From Elusimicrobiota bacterium (GTDB lineage Bacteria; Elusimicrobiota; UBA8919): a stretch of 64,000 bases of DNA. The translations under genes were made by a program, and so were the position numbers. A model generated the notes under the pieces. The model was given only the letters and a program-made list of their open reading frames with translations. It ran no database searches and was not told the origin of the DNA. Each line of letters begins with the position of its first letter. Position 1 is the stretch's first letter. Positions 41,748-51,047 of this stretch are shown here, one piece after another. Location of the stretch: positions 1 to 64,000 of the forward strand of contig JAFGLF010000006.1 in the NCBI GenBank assembly GCA_016928195.1, written 5' to 3'.

Positions 41748-43364
41748 ATGTCATTAATAAAAGTAACTTTTCAACCCGATAACTCTGCAGTTTTTGTCCC
41801 CGCAGGAACAACCTTAAAAGATGCTGCCGTACTTGCCGGTATATTGACCGATTTCCCCTGCGGTGCCCAGGGTAAATGCGGAAAGTGTAAGGTATGGGTA
41901 AAAGAAGGTTTGTTTAGGCCTAATTTGGCAGAAAAAAAACTACTTTCGTTAAATGAATTAAAAAAAAACATACGGCTTGCATGCCAGGCAAAAGTTAAAT
42001 CCGATACCGTTGTTTTTGTTCCCAAAAAGTCTCAGGTAAACAGAAAAAAATTGCTGATTTCACCGATATATAAAAAGGTTAAAGTAAAAAGGAAATTTCG
42101 CCCTAATTATGGACTAGCACTGGATATCGGAACTACAAGTGTATCCGGGGTTTTGATTGATTTGAATACAAACAGAGAGTTATCGGTAGTATCGGAAACA
42201 AACACACAGTTGGTTTATGGTGCAGATGTAATTTCGAGGATAAATCACGCTGTCAGTAATGATAACGGTTTATCGGATCTGCAGCAGAAAATAATAGGAG
42301 TAATAAATAGAATTATAGATAGACTTTCGATTGAATCCCGTATAAATAAAACGGATATAAATGATGTAACTGTAGTTGGTAATACCGCAATGCAGCATTT
42401 TTTAATGGGATTTAGTGTGAAAGGTTTGGCAGCATTACCCTTTGAACCTACATGCAAAGACCATATCAATGTAAAAGCGAAAAGACTGAAAATAAAGGTT
42501 AATCCCGAGGCAGACATATATATATTTCCGTGTATAGCAGGTTTTATCGGCGGCGACACCGTAGGGATGATCCTGGCTCTGAATTTACATCGCAACAAAG
42601 GAGTAAACCTGGCAATAGATATAGGGACAAACGGCGAGATAGTTCTGGGTTCAAAAGAGAAACTCTTGTGTACTTCGACTGCTGCTGGTCCCGCATTTGA
42701 AGGTGCACATATTTCCTGCGGGATGAGAGCAGTAGAATCCGCAATAGAATCGGTTTACGTTTCCAATGAAGGTGTTTTTTGTAGAACAATAGGCGATGTT
42801 AGTGCGGAAGGTATTTGCGGGTCCGGATTGATAGACATAGCCGCAGAATTAGTGAAGTTCGGTATAGTCGATAAAATGGGCAGGTTTATAGATAAAAACA
42901 TTGGATTGGCTCCTGCTTTGCTGAATTTACTGATACAGCGTAATGGACAGAGTGCGTTTCTTATTGCTGAGGATAAAATAAAAAATAAAAAGATTTTTCT
43001 CAGTCAGAAAGACATTAGAGAGTTACAGCTGGCAAAAGGTGCCATATATAGCGGGATACAGATTTTAAAAACAGAACTAGGTGTAAATAATATCAACATT
43101 AAACGTTTGTTTATATCGGGGACATTTGGAAATTACATAGACAAAAAAAACGCACAGGTTATAGGATTAATGCCCGATATGCCTTTGGAAAAAGTAGTGT
43201 TTGTAGGCAACGCAGCTTTAGCAGGTGCGAAACTTGCATTGGTATCTCCCGGTACACGGAGAGAGATAGAAACTATTATTAAAAAAGTGGAGTATATAGA
43301 ACTTTCTGTTCGTCCTGATTTTAATAGTGAGTTTGTTAAATCAATGCAGTTTAGATCATGTTAA
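41748..43364 (+). CDS. RACo-like corrinoid-protein reductive activator (2Fe-2S plus ASKHA domain)
   Basis: A 538-residue protein. The N-terminal ferredoxin domain shows FPCGAQGKCGKCKVWV (C-x5-C-x2-C) and the later cysteine in RLACQAKV, ligands of a 2Fe-2S cluster. From about residue 120 an ASKHA ATPase-like domain (DUF4445) follows: GLALDIGTTSVSGVLIDL, GNTAMQHFLMGF, LAIDIGTNGEIVLG, CTSTAAGPAFEGAHISCGM and ISGTFGNYIDKKNA. Such proteins re-reduce inactive Co(II) corrinoid proteins using ATP. A corrinoid protein (44697) and a methyl-THF methyltransferase (51048) are nearby, fitting that role. Confidence 0.9.
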   Translation: MSLIKVTFQPDNSAVFVPAGTTLKDAAVLAGILTDFPCGAQGKCGKCKVWVKEGLFRPNLAEKKLLSLNELKKNIRLACQAKVKSDTVVFVPKKSQVNRKKLLISPIYKKVKVKRKFRPNYGLALDIGTTSVSGVLIDLNTNRELSVVSETNTQLVYGADVISRINHAVSNDNGLSDLQQKIIGVINRIIDRLSIESRINKTDINDVTVVGNTAMQHFLMGFSVKGLAALPFEPTCKDHINVKAKRLKIKVNPEADIYIFPCIAGFIGGDTVGMILALNLHRNKGVNLAIDIGTNGEIVLGSKEKLLCTSTAAGPAFEGAHISCGMRAVESAIESVYVSNEGVFCRTIGDVSAEGICGSGLIDIAAELVKFGIVDKMGRFIDKNIGLAPALLNLLIQRNGQSAFLIAEDKIKNKKIFLSQKDIRELQLAKGAIYSGIQILKTELGVNNINIKRLFISGTFGNYIDKKNAQVIGLMPDMPLEKVVFVGNAALAGAKLALVSPGTRREIETIIKKVEYIELSVRPDFNSEFVKSMQFRSC

Positions 43365-43391
43365 TTCTATGTATTAAAGGCGGGTAAGAGG

Positions 43392-43751
43392 ATGAAAAAA
43401 ATACTTATTGCTGATGATGATGTATCTTTGGTAGAAATTTTAAAAGATGAATTGGAAGAAGCCGGTTATAAAATAATTACCGCTTTTAACGGAAAGGACT
43501 GTTTTAAACTTATGGAAACAACAATACCGGATTTGCTTATACTGGATATTAAACTCTCAGGCATGAGCGGATTGGAAATTTTGGAAGGGGCAAGACATAA
43601 GTTTAAAAATATACCGATAATTATGTGCACGGCTTATGATTCTTTTAAAACGGATTATGAGGTATGGGCATCCAGAATAGCCGATTATATAGTAAAACCT
43701 GTGGATCTGGATGAATTAAAAGAAAAAATAAGTAAAATACTTGGTGAATAA
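43392..43751 (+). CDS. Single-domain response regulator receiver
   Basis: A 119-residue CheY-like receiver with no output domain. ILIADDDVSLVEIL holds the acidic pocket, LLILDIKLSGMSGLEIL the phospho-acceptor aspartate (near residue 52), CTAYDS the conserved threonine/alanine switch and YIVKPVDLDEL the invariant lysine. It lies between a corrinoid activator and a TauE-type transporter; no sensor kinase is visible in the window. It may act by protein contact, with target unknown. Confidence 0.92.
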   Translation: MKKILIADDDVSLVEILKDELEEAGYKIITAFNGKDCFKLMETTIPDLLILDIKLSGMSGLEILEGARHKFKNIPIIMCTAYDSFKTDYEVWASRIADYIVKPVDLDELKEKISKILGE

Positions 43752-43760
43752 ACAAAAATA

Positions 43761-44672
43761 ATGCAAATACCGGACTGCTGGTTATGGACCATATTTCTTG
43801 GGTTTGCGGTAGGATTTTTATCCGGTCTGTTTGGTATTGGAGGCGGGTTTCTTCTCGTACCGCTTTTAAGAGCAGGTTTCGGTATACCTTACAATATAGC
43901 TGTAGGAAGCAGTTTATGTCAGATGGTTTTTTCATCAAGTGCTGGAACGATAAAGCATTTCAAGAAAAACCATATAAATATTAAACTTGGTTTATTGCTT
44001 CTTTTTGGTTCAATACCGGGTGCGGAAATAGGGGCCAGCGTTCTTCAGTTCTTTAAAAAAACGGCAATAGTAACTATTTTTGGCCACAGCGTTGTATCAA
44101 TGGATTTTTTCATGAACATTATGTATCTGATACTTCTGCTGTCTATTTTTTTTATTATGTTCAGGGAAGTTAAACAATGGCAGAGTAGAACCGGGGGAGA
44201 AATAAAGAATTTAAAAAGATATAAAATAAGATTTTTTTTGAATCCTGTATATAAAGTAAAATATAAAACCGATTTCTCAGAACATACCGAATTATTTATT
44301 AATGCTGGTTTTGTGGTTGTTCTCGGAATTGCCGTCGGTTTTTTATCGGGTGTTCTGGGTATCGGGGGCAGTATAATATTTATACCGGTTGTAATTTGTT
44401 TGTTTAAGATTCCTGCCGCTCTTGCGGTTGGTACCGGACTTTTCCAGATTATATTTACTTCATTTTATGGTACCATAACCCATATAGTAAAAGATAATGT
44501 CAGTTTTGTTCTTGCCGGATTACTGGTGTGCGGTTCGATGCCGGGTGCTCTTGTGGGGGCCGTATTGACGGAAAAAATAAGAGGTAGGAAGATCAGGTTA
44601 TATTTTAGTATTATTATTTTAGCAGTATCCATTATTGTATTTATTCAGCTGATGAAAAGTTTTATAAAATAG
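43761..44672 (+). CDS. TauE/SafE family anion transporter
   Basis: A 303-residue membrane protein with about eight helices in two related halves. Each half contains the duplicated motif: GFAVGFLSGLFGIGGGFLLV at the start and GIAVGFLSGVLGIGGSIIFI near residue 190, followed by VGSSLCQMVFSSSAGTIKH and VGTGLFQIIFTSFYGTITH. These proteins export sulfite, sulfoacetate or related anions. An insertion of about 40 charged residues separates the halves. Substrate cannot be told; neighbours suggest C1 or sulfur metabolism only loosely. Confidence 0.9.
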   Translation: MQIPDCWLWTIFLGFAVGFLSGLFGIGGGFLLVPLLRAGFGIPYNIAVGSSLCQMVFSSSAGTIKHFKKNHINIKLGLLLLFGSIPGAEIGASVLQFFKKTAIVTIFGHSVVSMDFFMNIMYLILLLSIFFIMFREVKQWQSRTGGEIKNLKRYKIRFFLNPVYKVKYKTDFSEHTELFINAGFVVVLGIAVGFLSGVLGIGGSIIFIPVVICLFKIPAALAVGTGLFQIIFTSFYGTITHIVKDNVSFVLAGLLVCGSMPGALVGAVLTEKIRGRKIRLYFSIIILAVSIIVFIQLMKSFIK

Positions 44673-44696
44673 AAACAAAACAGGAGGTTTCGATAA

Positions 44697-45329
44697 ATGG
44701 TTAGCCTAAAAGAAGTAGCTGATAATTTAATCAAGGGACAGGCTGTAAAGGTCAAGGAGCTGGTCCAGCAGGCAGTAGATGAAAAGATGCCTGCTGATAA
44801 GATTTTACAGGAAGGATTGATTGCCGGTATGGATGTAGTGGGCACAAAATTTAAAGCGAATGAAATTTATATACCGGAAGTATTAATAGCTGCCCGTGCT
44901 ATGCAGGCCGGAATGAATATACTTAAGCCGATTCTGGCTAAATCCGGCGCAAAACCAGCGGGTAGATTTGCTATAGGTACCGTTAAAGGCGATGTCCACG
45001 ATATTGGGAAAAATCTTGTAGCAATGATGATGGAAGGTGCCGGATTTGAGGTGACCGATTTAGGGACGGACGCTCCTCCGGAAAAATTTGTTGCTGCGGC
45101 AAAAGAAAAAAATATTCAGATATTGGGTTTGTCAGCGCTTATAACTACTACGATGCCTATAATGAGGGATACCATAATAGCTCTGGAGAAAGCAGGATTG
45201 AAGGGTAAGGTAAAGACAATGATAGGCGGTGCGCCGATAACTCAGAGTTTTGCGGATGAAATAGGTGCTGATGGTTATGCGCCTGACGCTGCCTCTGCAG
45301 TTGATAAGGCAAAAGAATTAATAAAATAA
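44697..45329 (+). CDS. Corrinoid (cobalamin-binding) methyl carrier protein, MtbC/MttC-like
   Basis: A 210-residue two-domain protein. Residues 1-85 form the helical cap (B12-binding-2 domain: GLIAGMDVVGTKFKANEIYIPEVLIAARAM), and the remainder is a Rossmann-like cobalamin domain with GTVKGDVHDIGKNLVAMMME, whose histidine is the lower cobalt ligand (DxHxxG), and SALITTTMPIMRD plus IGGAPI. Such proteins carry a methyl group on Co between a substrate-specific methyltransferase and a methyl-THF or CoM acceptor enzyme. GGAGGTTTCG precedes the start. The cognate substrate is unknown. Confidence 0.93.
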   Translation: MVSLKEVADNLIKGQAVKVKELVQQAVDEKMPADKILQEGLIAGMDVVGTKFKANEIYIPEVLIAARAMQAGMNILKPILAKSGAKPAGRFAIGTVKGDVHDIGKNLVAMMMEGAGFEVTDLGTDAPPEKFVAAAKEKNIQILGLSALITTTMPIMRDTIIALEKAGLKGKVKTMIGGAPITQSFADEIGADGYAPDAASAVDKAKELIK

Positions 45330-45330
45330 T

Positions 45331-45386
45331 CCCGACTAAATGCGAAGCTAATGCCTGCCATCTTATGAAATTTGAGTCGGGCTTTT
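45331..45386 (+). terminator. Terminator-like hairpin after the corrinoid protein gene
   Basis: CCCGACT (45331-45337) pairs with AGTCGGG (45375-45381) followed by CTTTTGG. The 37-nt loop is long and itself contains GCGAAGC and GCCTGCC words, so this may be a dispersed repeat serving as terminator. Confidence 0.5.
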
Positions 45387-45408
45387 GGCGGGTGATTGAG
45401 AGGTAATC

Positions 45409-46395
45409 ATGTCTATTTTAGTAACAGGGGGAGCAGGATATATCGGTAGCCATACAGTAACTGAGCTCCTGGATATGGGGCATAAAATCATAACCCTTGA
45501 CAACCTGCAGAAGGGGCATAAAAAAGCAGTTCTTGGAGGGAAATTGGTTAATGTAGATCTTCTGGATACTAAGAAGCTTGATACAGTTTTCAAAGAGAAT
45601 AAAATAGATTCGGTAATTCATTTTGCAGCAGATAGTTTGGTTGGCGAGTCGGTTCAGAACCCAAGCAAATATTTTAGAAACAATATTATTGCCGGTATTA
45701 ATTTGCTTGAAACAATGTTAAAATATGATGTGAAAAAAATAATATTTTCTTCTTCTGCGGCAACATACGGCGAGCCTGATAGAATACCCATACGGGAGGA
45801 CAACAATACAAGCCCTACAAACCCGTACGGAGAGACAAAATTGATGTTTGAAAATATACTTAAATGGTATGATAATGCATACGGACTGAGGTATGTATCG
45901 CTAAGGTATTTCAATGCAGCCGGAGCGCACAGCAGCGGTAAGATAGGCGAAGACCATAATCCTGAGAGCCATCTTATACCGATAGTTCTTCAGGCTGCAT
46001 TAGGACAGAGACCGCATGTAGAAGTGTACGGAACTGACTATGAAACAAAGGATGGTACATGCGTAAGAGATTATATACATATTACAGATCTAGCTATGGC
46101 GCACATTTTGGGGCTTAAGAGATTGGATGAAAATGGAAAAAGCGTAATATATAATCTCGGTAACGGTGAAGGATTTTCTGTAAAGGAAATTATTAAAGTT
46201 GTGGAAGATGTAACGGGTAAGAAAATAAATGTAAAACACGGGCCGCGCAGAGCAGGTGACCCTGCGGTTCTTATAGCAAGTTCGGAAAAAATTAAAAGAG
46301 AACTGAAATGGAAACCTAGATTCCATGAAATACATACCATAATAGAAACTGCCTGGAAATGGCACAAGAACAATCCATCAGGTTTTGGTGATTAA
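45409..46395 (+). CDS. galE: UDP-glucose 4-epimerase
   Basis: A 328-residue short-chain dehydrogenase/reductase. ILVTGGAGYIGSHTVTELLD is the NAD-binding turn, FSSSAATYGEP has the catalytic serine, and TNPYGETKLMFE holds the Y-x3-K pair. LRYFNAAGAH and GTCVRDYIHITDLA are sugar-binding motifs of GalE. It interconverts UDP-glucose and UDP-galactose for surface glycan synthesis. It ends 67 bp before the transketolase start, and the gap contains a GGGCCTCGTAAGCC-type repeat fragment. Confidence 0.96.
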   Translation: MSILVTGGAGYIGSHTVTELLDMGHKIITLDNLQKGHKKAVLGGKLVNVDLLDTKKLDTVFKENKIDSVIHFAADSLVGESVQNPSKYFRNNIIAGINLLETMLKYDVKKIIFSSSAATYGEPDRIPIREDNNTSPTNPYGETKLMFENILKWYDNAYGLRYVSLRYFNAAGAHSSGKIGEDHNPESHLIPIVLQAALGQRPHVEVYGTDYETKDGTCVRDYIHITDLAMAHILGLKRLDENGKSVIYNLGNGEGFSVKEIIKVVEDVTGKKINVKHGPRRAGDPAVLIASSEKIKRELKWKPRFHEIHTIIETAWKWHKNNPSGFGD

Positions 46396-46462
46396 AAAAT
46401 TAGGGCCTCGTAAGCCGAGAGTGCCTTTTGCGATAGGCTATAAAAAATATGTGGAGGTAAGG

Positions 46463-48499
46463 ATGTCTCGGAGTGGAGCATTGGAACAGAGGGTTACAAA
46501 TTGTATAAGATTGTTGGCAGCGGATGGAGTTGAAAAAGCAAAATCGGGTCATCCCGGGATGCCGTTAGGTGCTGCGGATATAGCATATGTATTATGGCAG
46601 AAGCATTTAAGGTTTAATCCCGATAAACCGGATTGGATAAACCGCGACCGTTTTATACTTTCTGCCGGTCACGGGTCGATGCTGTTGTATTCACTGCTTC
46701 ATTTATACGGTTATGACCTGCCGCTGGATGAACTGAAGAATTTCAGACAGCTGGACAGCAAGACTCCCGGTCACCCGGAATACGGTCACACCCCGGGAGT
46801 GGAAACCACAACAGGTCCTCTGGGTCAGGGATTTGCAAATGCCGTGGGTATGGCAATAGCCTATCAGGTATTAAGGAATAGTTTATCTAAAAACGGGAAA
46901 TCTCCGATTAACCATAAAATTTATGTTATTGCGGGTGACGGCGATATGATGGAAGGAATAAGTTCGGAAGCTGCCTCCATTGCCGGACATTTGAACCTTT
47001 CAAATCTGATTGTGATTTATGACGATAATAAGATCACCATAGAAGGGAGTACCGGTCTTGCTTTTTCCGAGGATGTTAGAAAAAGATTTCAGGCATGTAA
47101 CTGGAATGTTGTTAAAATCAACGGACATAATTTAAAACAGATAGACAATGCACTTAAAGGCGCAGGTAATAAGAATAACAAACCGACCATAATTATTGCT
47201 GAAACAAAGATAGCAAAAGGCAGCACATGTTTAGAGGGTTCTTGTAAGTCCCACGGCTCGCCGTTAGGCGAAGATGAAATAATCAATATTAAGAAAAAGA
47301 TGAAATTTCCGGAATGTGAGTCTTTTTGTATCCCGGATGATGTAAAAGCACATGTGAAAATTAGAGTAGATAAGCTTAAAAAGGAATACGAAGAACGGAA
47401 TGAAAAATTCGAAGAGTTTATGGATAAAAATCCTGAAATAAAAAAAAGGTATGAGGAGTATAAGAATAAAAAAAATATTGATATCAATGAACTTCTTAAC
47501 ATAGATTTCAAGAAAGACAAGATTGCTACCAGAAGTGCTTCCGGTATTGTTATGCAGTATATTGCAAAAAAGGTTCCTGGTTTTATTGGCGGCTCTGCAG
47601 ATTTGGGTCCGTCAAATAATACCATGCTTAAAGAGTATCCTTCTTTCAGCAAGACTAACCGCAACGGCAGAAACCTTCATTTCGGAATAAGGGAGCATGC
47701 CATGGGTGCGATTTTGAACGGAATGGCTGTTTATGGAGGGTCGGTCCTCCCCGGAGGACACCGCGGTGGGCTGCTTCCGTTTGGTGCTACATTTCTTGTT
47801 TTTGCTGATTATATGAGGCCGGCAATTAGGATGGCATCCTTGATGAAACTGCACGTTGTATATGTTTTTACTCATGATAGTTTTTTTGTCGGGGAAGACG
47901 GCCCTACGCATCAGCCGATTGAACATTTATGGAGCTTAAGAACCATTCCTAATCTTGATGTGGTTCGTCCTGCGGATGCAAGGGAAACTGCCGCTGCATG
48001 GGCCCAAGCGGTAAATAACGATGAAAATCCCACTGCTTTGATACTTACAAGACAAAATATACCGGTTTTAGACAGAGCAAAATATGCATCCGCGGAAAAT
48101 TTACTGAAAGGTGCATATATTATATCTGGCGAAAAGGATAGGGATAACCTGCAGTTGATAATTATTGCTACCGGTTCTGAAGTGTCTCTGGCACTGGAGG
48201 TTCAGCAGAAACTTCAGGGAGACGGAGTATCAGTCAGGGTTGTGAGCATGCCTTCTATTGAATTGTTTGAAAGACAGGATAAGAATTATAAAAAGACCGT
48301 TTTGCCTGCGGACTGTTTGAAGAAAGTGGTTATTGAAGCAGGTGTTGCAGGCGGATGGTATAAATATATAGGCGCAGATGGATTGGTTTTTGGGATGGAA
48401 GGTTTTGGTACTTCGGCACCTGCCAATGTTCTTATAGATAAGTTCGGGTTTACTTCCGATAAAATATATTCACAAATAAAGAATAGGTTTGATTTTTAA
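46463..48499 (+). CDS. tkt: Transketolase
   Basis: A 679-residue thiamine-diphosphate enzyme exchanging two-carbon units in the pentose phosphate pathway. GHPGMPLGAADIAYVLW is the N-terminal signature, DRFILSAGHGSMLLYSLLHL follows, GDGDMMEGISSEA is the ThDP-binding motif, GIREHAMGAILNG has the catalytic glutamate, and VGEDGPTHQPIEHLW is the second-domain signature. All three domains are present. ATG 46463 is chosen for its ribosome binding site GGAGGTAAGG; the ORF start at 46385 overlaps galE and includes repeat DNA. Confidence 0.96.
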   Translation: MSRSGALEQRVTNCIRLLAADGVEKAKSGHPGMPLGAADIAYVLWQKHLRFNPDKPDWINRDRFILSAGHGSMLLYSLLHLYGYDLPLDELKNFRQLDSKTPGHPEYGHTPGVETTTGPLGQGFANAVGMAIAYQVLRNSLSKNGKSPINHKIYVIAGDGDMMEGISSEAASIAGHLNLSNLIVIYDDNKITIEGSTGLAFSEDVRKRFQACNWNVVKINGHNLKQIDNALKGAGNKNNKPTIIIAETKIAKGSTCLEGSCKSHGSPLGEDEIINIKKKMKFPECESFCIPDDVKAHVKIRVDKLKKEYEERNEKFEEFMDKNPEIKKRYEEYKNKKNIDINELLNIDFKKDKIATRSASGIVMQYIAKKVPGFIGGSADLGPSNNTMLKEYPSFSKTNRNGRNLHFGIREHAMGAILNGMAVYGGSVLPGGHRGGLLPFGATFLVFADYMRPAIRMASLMKLHVVYVFTHDSFFVGEDGPTHQPIEHLWSLRTIPNLDVVRPADARETAAAWAQAVNNDENPTALILTRQNIPVLDRAKYASAENLLKGAYIISGEKDRDNLQLIIIATGSEVSLALEVQQKLQGDGVSVRVVSMPSIELFERQDKNYKKTVLPADCLKKVVIEAGVAGGWYKYIGADGLVFGMEGFGTSAPANVLIDKFGFTSDKIYSQIKNRFDF

Positions 48500-48504
48500 C
48501 TTGT

Positions 48505-49170
48505 ATGCAGTACATATTCCCTCCTTATATAGGGCCTAAACTCCGGAAGTTTCATGACGGAAGTGTTGAGGACCCGTGGAAGACAAGACGGGATCCTGTT
48601 TATAACGAAGTATGTTATGCTCCGCTGAGTGAAGCATCCAGTCTTCGGGATATTAATAATTATGAATGGCCTAATCCTGATTGGTATGATTATTCGAAGA
48701 TTCCTGATATGTGCAGAAAGTATAATGACTGCTCGGTTGTTATTTATGGCGGAAATTGCGGTATGACAACTGTACTGTATCAGGGGATTAATCTTTGCGG
48801 TATGGAAAAAATGATGGCTGATTTGGCGCTCAATCCTGATTTTGTACAGGAAATGTTTGAAAGGATAACCGGGTTTTATCTTGAAGTAAACAAAAGAATA
48901 TTTGAAGCTGCAAAAGGGGAAATAGACAGTATACTGATGGGAGATGATTTTGGAACACAGAGAGGACTTTTAATATCTCCGGCAATGTTAAAGAGATTTG
49001 TATTCCCTAATCTAAAAAAACAGTTTGATCTTGCACATAGATATAATATAAAAGTAATGTTTCATTCCTGTGGAGCTATAAGTGAAATTATCCCCGACCT
49101 GACTTCTCTTGGTGTGGATGTTTTAAATCCAGTCAATATTGAGTTTGAAAAGGTTCTTGTTTATAAATAG
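48505..49170 (+). pseudogene. Fragment of a UroD/MtaA-type methyltransferase
   Basis: A 221-codon open frame similar to the middle of uroporphyrinogen-decarboxylase-fold methyltransferases: PLSEASSLRDINNYEWPNPD, MADLALNPDFVQEMFERITG, GDDFGTQRGLLISPAMLKRF and FHSCGAISEIIPDLTSLGVD. Full members have 340-400 residues. Here about 60-70 N-terminal residues are missing, and the frame ends in foreign sequence after LGVDVLNPVN, so about 100 C-terminal residues with the conserved GGIDTQ-type block are lost. It starts 5 bp after transketolase. Expression as a small protein cannot be excluded, but the active-site barrel is incomplete. Confidence 0.75.
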
Positions 49171-49244
49171 TCGAAATATAACTATTGACTTCGGCCAATC
49201 ATTACTTACCTGATACACATATCATAAAATATTATTAGTTTTTA

Positions 49245-49315
49245 TTAAATCCGCTGAGACCACAAAGGTTTTATCTCTGTGTCATCTGCGGGTTTTCTGC
49301 GTAATCTGCGTGATT
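49245..49315. repeat. Degenerate TCTGCG / CGTAATCTGCG repeat
   Basis: Words CCGCTGAGACCACAAAGG on the left and TCTGCGGGTTTTCTGCGTAA, TCTGCGTGATTATTAA on the right form a worn copy of the element at 5396-5490. It lies at the 3' end of the - strand gene that follows. Confidence 0.5.
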
Positions 49316-49316
49316 A

Positions 49317-50261
49317 TTAAGATTTGATTTTTTCGTTTTCCTGTATAGGAATGAACTTATTTATTATGTTTAGTATATATAATAAAATGTTCCAGGAATT
49401 GAAAAATTTATTAGATGAGTATTTTTTCTTAAAGTCTTCTATAGCTTTACTTGGTTCCAGATACTGTCCGTATTGTTCTTTCAAATAGTGCCAGTGTTCA
49501 GTTATCCATATATACAGATCGCTTAACCCGGCCTTTGGAAAATTACTGGCCAGTTTTTCTTTTTTAATAAGTTCCACCAGCGGAAGATAAACAAAATCAT
49601 ACCAGTTGCATACGGCTTTTTTATAATCAATATCAGCTTTTTCTTTTTCACCAAGAAAATATTTGTGCACTTCAATATGTTTAATTAGTATCTCATAGTT
49701 TCCTATTATTTTTATTTCTATATTGTTCACCGGACGATATGTGTCAAGACCGGTTATGCGAAAGAATTCTTTTAATTCATATTCCAGTATTTTTTTATTA
49801 ATCTGTTCCGGTTTATCGAATTTTATTAATGATTCTATTTCTATGACTTCCGCATCAATAAAATCTATACCGCGCTGCCGGGCCACAGATACCCGGTGGT
49901 TCCCGTCCCTTACATAATATGTATCGCCTATCTTATAGAGCGACACAGCCGGCAGGGGTATTTCGTCGTAATGAGCCTTATCGATATTTTCCCATCTGTC
50001 CCTTATATGGTCATGTTTCGGAAGAAACAGATTGTCAAAATCCCTGAACCTGCCCTGACTACCGACTATTTTTTCCACGGGTACAGTCTCCATGCCTTTA
50101 TAGTATTCTGATTTGATATGTGCCTGTTTCCTTAATGTCTCAAAATCTATCAGGTCGTTAGATTCATTGGTTATAAGTGTTTTGATGAAGTTTATAAAGG
50201 ATTTGTACCTTGCCATATCAAAATCCAGTTTAGCTTTAATTGAACTATCTTTTTTTTTCAT
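49317..50261 (-). CDS. ParB-like/DUF4032-like domain protein of unknown role
   Basis: A 314-residue cytoplasmic protein. Near residues 85-140, HDHIRDRWENIDKAHYDEIP, LYKIGDTYYVRDGNHRVSVA and RQRGIDFIDAEV fit a ParB/sulfiredoxin-type fold with the conserved DGNHR pattern. The C-terminal half (YEILIKHIEVHKYFLGEKEK to WITEHWHYLKEQYGQYL) resembles the tail of DUF4032-type proteins. The stop codons and starts of this gene and the metallophosphoesterase upstream are directly adjacent, so they form a two-gene unit. No clear function is known; I would treat it as conserved hypothetical. Confidence 0.7.
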   Translation of the reverse strand: MKKKDSSIKAKLDFDMARYKSFINFIKTLITNESNDLIDFETLRKQAHIKSEYYKGMETVPVEKIVGSQGRFRDFDNLFLPKHDHIRDRWENIDKAHYDEIPLPAVSLYKIGDTYYVRDGNHRVSVARQRGIDFIDAEVIEIESLIKFDKPEQINKKILEYELKEFFRITGLDTYRPVNNIEIKIIGNYEILIKHIEVHKYFLGEKEKADIDYKKAVCNWYDFVYLPLVELIKKEKLASNFPKAGLSDLYIWITEHWHYLKEQYGQYLEPSKAIEDFKKKYSSNKFFNSWNILLYILNIINKFIPIQENEKIKS

Positions 50262-50891
50262 TTACTTTCCCTCAGTGTCAAGAACATAATGATCGTATGC
50301 ATTTATTATTTTTGTTTTACCAAGCATTGAAATCCGGGATTTATTCCTGTCATATATATGTATATGACCGTGTACAAGATATCTGGGTTGATATTTTTCT
50401 ACCAGACGCCGCAGTGAAGAAAAACCCTTATGGCATAATTCATTAGGAGTTCCGAATCCTTTTGGAGGTGCATGGGATATTATAAGGTCAATAAATGTAC
50501 CATATCTTATCCTGTTCCACCAGAAACGGGGTTTCATCGTTTGGATGGTTAAATTCATATCAAACTCCGAATATTGTATACGGTCGGAATTGTTATACTT
50601 TAAACAGCCTTCAAACCCGCAAAAACTTATGTTATTAAATCTTACAATTTTTTTATGAATATTTTTTCCCCCGTCAGGATCAAATATCTTTTGCTGTTTT
50701 TCGTCATTATGTGTAAAATGGTTCCCGCGTATATAATAGAGGGGTTTGTTAAGGGTTGATACGATGAAATCATAATAATTAAACGGCAGATCACCGCAGC
50801 TTATAACAAGGTCACACTCCCCAAACCTTTCTTTTATTTTTTCACTATATATAATCGGTGAGACATTATCCGTTACAAATAGTATTTTCAT
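50262..50891 (-). CDS. Calcineurin-like metallophosphoesterase
   Basis: A 209-residue phosphoesterase. ILFVTDNVSP replaces the usual DxH start (the histidine of the first metal motif is not obvious), while LVISCGDLP is the GD motif, YYIRGNHFTH is the GNHE-type motif, IISHAPPKGFG holds the next histidine and YLVHGHIHIYD is the GHxH motif. It is similar to small phosphoesterases acting on nucleotides or phosphodiesters. The ATG at 50891 is preferred; one three codons upstream (50900) is possible. It is cotranscribed with the ParB-like gene that follows directly. Confidence 0.83.
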   Translation of the reverse strand: MKILFVTDNVSPIIYSEKIKERFGECDLVISCGDLPFNYYDFIVSTLNKPLYYIRGNHFTHNDEKQQKIFDPDGGKNIHKKIVRFNNISFCGFEGCLKYNNSDRIQYSEFDMNLTIQTMKPRFWWNRIRYGTFIDLIISHAPPKGFGTPNELCHKGFSSLRRLVEKYQPRYLVHGHIHIYDRNKSRISMLGKTKIINAYDHYVLDTEGK

Positions 50892-50953
50892 AGCAGACAT
50901 ATTATATATAATGAAAGCGAAAAGTCAATCCAAATACTGTTACATTGGGTCCT

Positions 50954-50984
50954 GCCCCGTACCAGAGCAAAGCTCGATACGGGG
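50954..50984. repeat. CCCCGTA / TACGGGG hairpin, second copy
   Basis: GCCCCGTACCAGAGC and GCTCGATACGGGG form nested arms CCCCGTA/TACGGGG and GAGC/GCTC. The right arm ends exactly where the -35 box of the next promoter begins. Confidence 0.78.
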
Positions 50985-51013
50985 TTGACATAACCGAAAA
51001 AGAATTGTAGAAT
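50985..51013 (+). promoter_or_regulatory. Sigma-70-type promoter for the methyltransferase gene
   Basis: TTGACA (50985-50990), a 17-bp spacer and TAGAAT (51008-51013). The expected transcription start is near 51020, giving a leader of about 28 nt with AGGAGATAGC before the ATG. Confidence 0.75.
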
Positions 51014-51047
51014 AAAACCATACTAATTAAATATACAGGAGATAGCA

